Shown here: one piece after another, positions 6,938-8,675 of the stretch
Numbering within the stretch: position 1 is the first letter of the stretch
Layout of the letters: each line of letters begins with the position of its first letter
Source: an uncultured Nitrospirota bacterium
GTDB lineage: Bacteria > Nitrospinota > Nitrospinia > SZUA-224
Direction of reading: 5' to 3'
NCBI GenBank assembly: GCA_913009285.1
Contig: CAJVYE010000031.1
Location: 1-8,675 of the forward strand
Length of the DNA: 8,675 nt
The notes under the pieces: model-generated
Seen by the model: only the letters and a program-made list of their open reading frames with translations
The model's database searches: none
Told to the model about the DNA's origin: nothing
Made by a program: the position numbers and the translations under genes

Positions 6938-8461
6938 TTAGGCAACTGTCATATCAAATGATGCACTATTCCCCGTACTATCAGTTACTGTTATGGTAGT
7001 AACTCCTGCAATATTGTTTGGTCCCCTCACAAAGAGGGCCTCAGCTGTATTGGCTTGATTTGGCTGTACATCTCCAACCCTTAGATCGCTTGATGACCAT
7101 TGATATGGTGGGGTACCCCCTGAGGCGTTTAATTGTACCTGCTGCTGTTCCGCATCTGGATCTATTGTTATGATATCTGTCTGATAATCAATTGTAACAT
7201 TGGATAATGAACCATCATTACCGCTACCTCCACCACTTACAAGGACGGCCAATCCACCCCCTATAGCGGCTGCACCGGCTACTATGGCAGCAATTGTCCC
7301 TTTGCCAATCGCTCCACCAGTAGCAGCGGCAGTAGTTCCTCCTGCCGCACCATAGGTAGTTATTGATGATTCAACACTGGCTATAATGGCACCTGTCCCA
7401 ATAAGAAGAAGAGGGGTTGCCTTGAGTGCCTTCTTTGCAAGTTCAAAGTCAGGATCGTATTCGAGTGCCTTTTGATATTCCTTTGCCGCTGCCCTATAAA
7501 GCTCCTCATCTGTATAGTCAAGGCCCTGTGAATAATGTACAAAGGCCTTATAGCTCTTTGTATGTATTGTATTTATCTCCTTTAAGAGGGCAGGATCGAG
7601 CTTGTCCTCACTGTATCCCAAACCTTGCAAGATCTCAAAGGCAAGGATTTTTTCAACCTTGTAGAGCTCTGACATGGGCCCCTCTGCCCCCTGATTACCC
7701 AGGAATCTGCTCGTCTCTGTATGGATCAGTGTTGAGTCGATCTTTATACGCTCCTTTTTCAGATCGAGATAGCTCCCTGTAGTGATTTTTGCTGCCATCA
7801 GGAGTTTTCCGACCCGTGGAGCAGATCTCTTATTAACCAGTCCTGATTCTGACAGTTTCAATTCATCCAGCATGGCCTGTATCCTCATCCTCTCCACCAC
7901 ATTGAGACCCTTTACATGGGAGAGGTCGGTGATGATCATGGCGGTGAGTCCCTTTCTTAAGGGGTCTAATTCCTTTGATCCAAGATTGTTAAAATATGTG
8001 ACTGCAATGGTATTCTCCTTTGGCTTCAGTAGTCCTATGGCCTTTTCTTTTTCTACTGCCTCCTGTGCCAATCTTTTGGCATCCTCACGTATCAGGAGTG
8101 TAAGGTGTTGCCGGATCTCGCCGGATAATCTAGTATCTGCTGACTCCAGAAGGGTATATCTCTGCCATTCCTCTATTGCCCGGGCCGTATCATTTAGTCT
8201 CAGATAAGTCAGCCCCAGGTACAACGATACTTCACTGTTATTAGGGGCCAGGGATTTGGCACTGGTCAGTTTATCAAGTGCCTCCTCGTATCTCCCTCCT
8301 TTGTAATGATTGATCCCCTCTTTTATTGTCATGCTGACATCCTTTTTGTCCGGTCCAGATGCATATAAAACCATATTACAGTCAAAGAGGATCAGAAATG
8401 ATGCAAAGGTAAATATTAAGGTAATTGATATGATCTGCTTAAATATGGATTCTCTATTCAT
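6938..8461 (-). CDS. TPR / CsgG-FlgO-like / glycine-rich membrane segment / Ig-like multidomain protein
   Basis: This 507-residue exported or membrane-anchored protein has an unusual domain string. A signal peptide or anchor lies at about 7-34; FDC near Cys28 is not a good lipobox because Asp precedes Cys. Two TPR-like repeats follow at about 43-107 (GINHYKGGRYEEALDKL; LYLGLTYLRLNDTARAIEEW). A CsgG/FlgO-like domain spans about 150-285 (TIAVTYFNN; LRKGLTAMIITDL; GLNVVERMRIQAMLDEL; KITTGSYLDL), and another TPR about 305-345. A Gly/Ala-rich hydrophobic stretch (about 352-412) resembles glycine-zipper helices. The C-terminus is an Ig-like domain (about 422-507, ASGGTPPYQW, then GVTTITVTDSTGN). 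CsgG relatives act in outer-membrane secretion or flagellar and envelope assembly. The start at 8461 is chosen because it has AGAGGG six bases upstream and because the extra 34 codons back to 8563 would lie across and upstream of the promoter. First gene of a likely two-gene operon with the beta-helix lipoprotein. Confidence 0.85.
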   Translation of the reverse strand: MNRESIFKQIISITLIFTFASFLILFDCNMVLYASGPDKKDVSMTIKEGINHYKGGRYEEALDKLTSAKSLAPNNSEVSLYLGLTYLRLNDTARAIEEWQRYTLLESADTRLSGEIRQHLTLLIREDAKRLAQEAVEKEKAIGLLKPKENTIAVTYFNNLGSKELDPLRKGLTAMIITDLSHVKGLNVVERMRIQAMLDELKLSESGLVNKRSAPRVGKLLMAAKITTGSYLDLKKERIKIDSTLIHTETSRFLGNQGAEGPMSELYKVEKILAFEILQGLGYSEDKLDPALLKEINTIHTKSYKAFVHYSQGLDYTDEELYRAAAKEYQKALEYDPDFELAKKALKATPLLLIGTGAIIASVESSITTYGAAGGTTAAATGGAIGKGTIAAIVAGAAAIGGGLAVLVSGGGSGNDGSLSNVTIDYQTDIITIDPDAEQQQVQLNASGGTPPYQWSSSDLRVGDVQPNQANTAEALFVRGPNNIAGVTTITVTDSTGNSASFDMTVA

Positions 8462-8467
8462 GCTGAT

Positions 8468-8473
8468 CCCTCT
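8468..8473 (-). promoter_or_regulatory. Shine-Dalgarno AGAGGG of the CsgG-like gene
   Basis: AGAGGG sits six bases before the ATG at 8461, inside a purine-rich GGAAGAGGG stretch. This favours the start at 8461 over the in-frame ATG at 8563, which would add 34 non-signal-like residues. Confidence 0.75.
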
Positions 8474-8501
8474 TCCAATAATAAGTTCTAATTTTGTATT
8501 A

Positions 8502-8530
8502 ATTATATCACATTTATATCTAACTCTCAA
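8502..8530 (-). promoter_or_regulatory. sigma-70-type promoter with extended -10 for the CsgG-like operon
   Basis: On the minus strand TTGAGA (8525-8530, four of six to TTGACA) is followed after exactly 17 bases by a perfect TATAAT (8502-8507) preceded by TGA, an extended -10. Transcription would start near 8495, giving a leader of about 34 bases to the ATG at 8461. Position, spacing and sequence agree, and this is the best promoter in the window. Confidence 0.75.
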
Positions 8531-8594
8531 AGCCTCATATGTTAAAATTTGTGATTCAGACACTGTAAAAAGAAATTACACATTCTGTTTCCCT

Positions 8595-8621
8595 CCCATC
8601 GGAAATTTTTTAATTTCTGGG
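8595..8621. repeat. imperfect inverted repeat upstream of the CsgG-like promoter
   Basis: CCCA (8595-8598) pairs with TGGG (8618-8621), and GAAATT (8602-8607) pairs with AATTTC (8612-8617) around TTTT. A three-base bulge (8599-8601) interrupts one arm, for ten base pairs in total. It lies 65 bases upstream of the -35. It could be a terminator of a gene beyond the window edge, an operator, or chance in AT-rich DNA. No T-run follows on either strand. Confidence 0.35.
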
Positions 8622-8675
8622 CGGAATACCTGCCAAATCCATTAAGACAATTGATCACCTGAGGTTTATTATACC

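Noticed and set aside
7426..8207. Two plus-strand open frames opposite the CsgG-like gene
   Set aside because: They are antisense to a gene with clear domains, have low-complexity Ser/Arg/Pro-rich products and no ribosome binding site worth naming.
8390..8466. Lipobox in the CsgG-like protein (FDC at residues 26-28)
   Set aside because: Asp precedes the Cys, which does not fit the usual Ala/Gly/Ser at that position; a type I signal peptide or membrane anchor is more likely.
8310..8645. Plus-strand open frame across the promoter region
   Set aside because: It overlaps the CsgG-like signal peptide and the promoter on the other strand, and its product shows no domain.
8540..8673. Minus-strand open stretch at the right edge, possibly the tail of an upstream gene
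   Set aside because: About 44 codons open without a stop, with no recognisable motif and interrupted by an inverted repeat; too short to claim as coding.

Overview
The window comes from a diderm (Gram-negative-type) bacterium. It encodes a TolC-like outer-membrane channel, a periplasmic adaptor, a lipoprotein with a lipobox and a CsgG/FlgO-like protein, all of which need an outer membrane or a periplasm. The DNA is moderately AT-rich, with heavy use of ATA (Ile) and AGG (Arg) codons. That fits an uncultured environmental lineage (Nitrospirota, Deltaproteobacteria-like or similar), but the sequence alone does not fix the taxon.

Layout. (1) Positions 1-1296, plus strand: the 3' part of an extracytoplasmic solute-binding protein gene of the peptide/nickel (SBP family 5) type, whose start lies outside the window. 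(2) Positions 1371-4992, minus strand: an export cluster read in the order TolC-like outer-membrane protein, HlyD/MacA-like adaptor, LolD/MacB-type ABC ATPase. It converges on the solute-binding gene across a 74-base gap. No FtsX/MacB-type permease follows the ATPase, although one would be expected there. (3) Positions 4993-5188: a 196-base leader upstream of the TolC-like gene, with several potential hairpins and a weak promoter candidate. (4) Positions 5189-8461, minus strand: two genes, first a TPR plus CsgG/FlgO-like plus Ig-like protein, then a lipoprotein with a right-handed beta-helix. They are separated by a short gap holding two hairpins and are probably co-transcribed. (5) Positions 8462-8675: a good sigma-70-type promoter (TTGAGA, 17-base spacer, TATAAT with a TG extension) just upstream of the CsgG-like gene, and an imperfect inverted repeat further out. 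I see no gene in this last stretch.

How the parts may work together. The TolC-like, adaptor and ATPase proteins form three of the four parts of a MacAB-TolC-like tripartite exporter; the membrane permease must be encoded elsewhere or has been lost. The upstream pair looks like an envelope or cell-surface module: a periplasmic or outer-membrane-associated CsgG/FlgO-like protein and an extracytoplasmic beta-helix lipoprotein. All five minus-strand genes point the same way, but nothing proves that the two groups share a transcript or a function. I found no CRISPR array, tRNA, rRNA, insertion sequence or phage gene.
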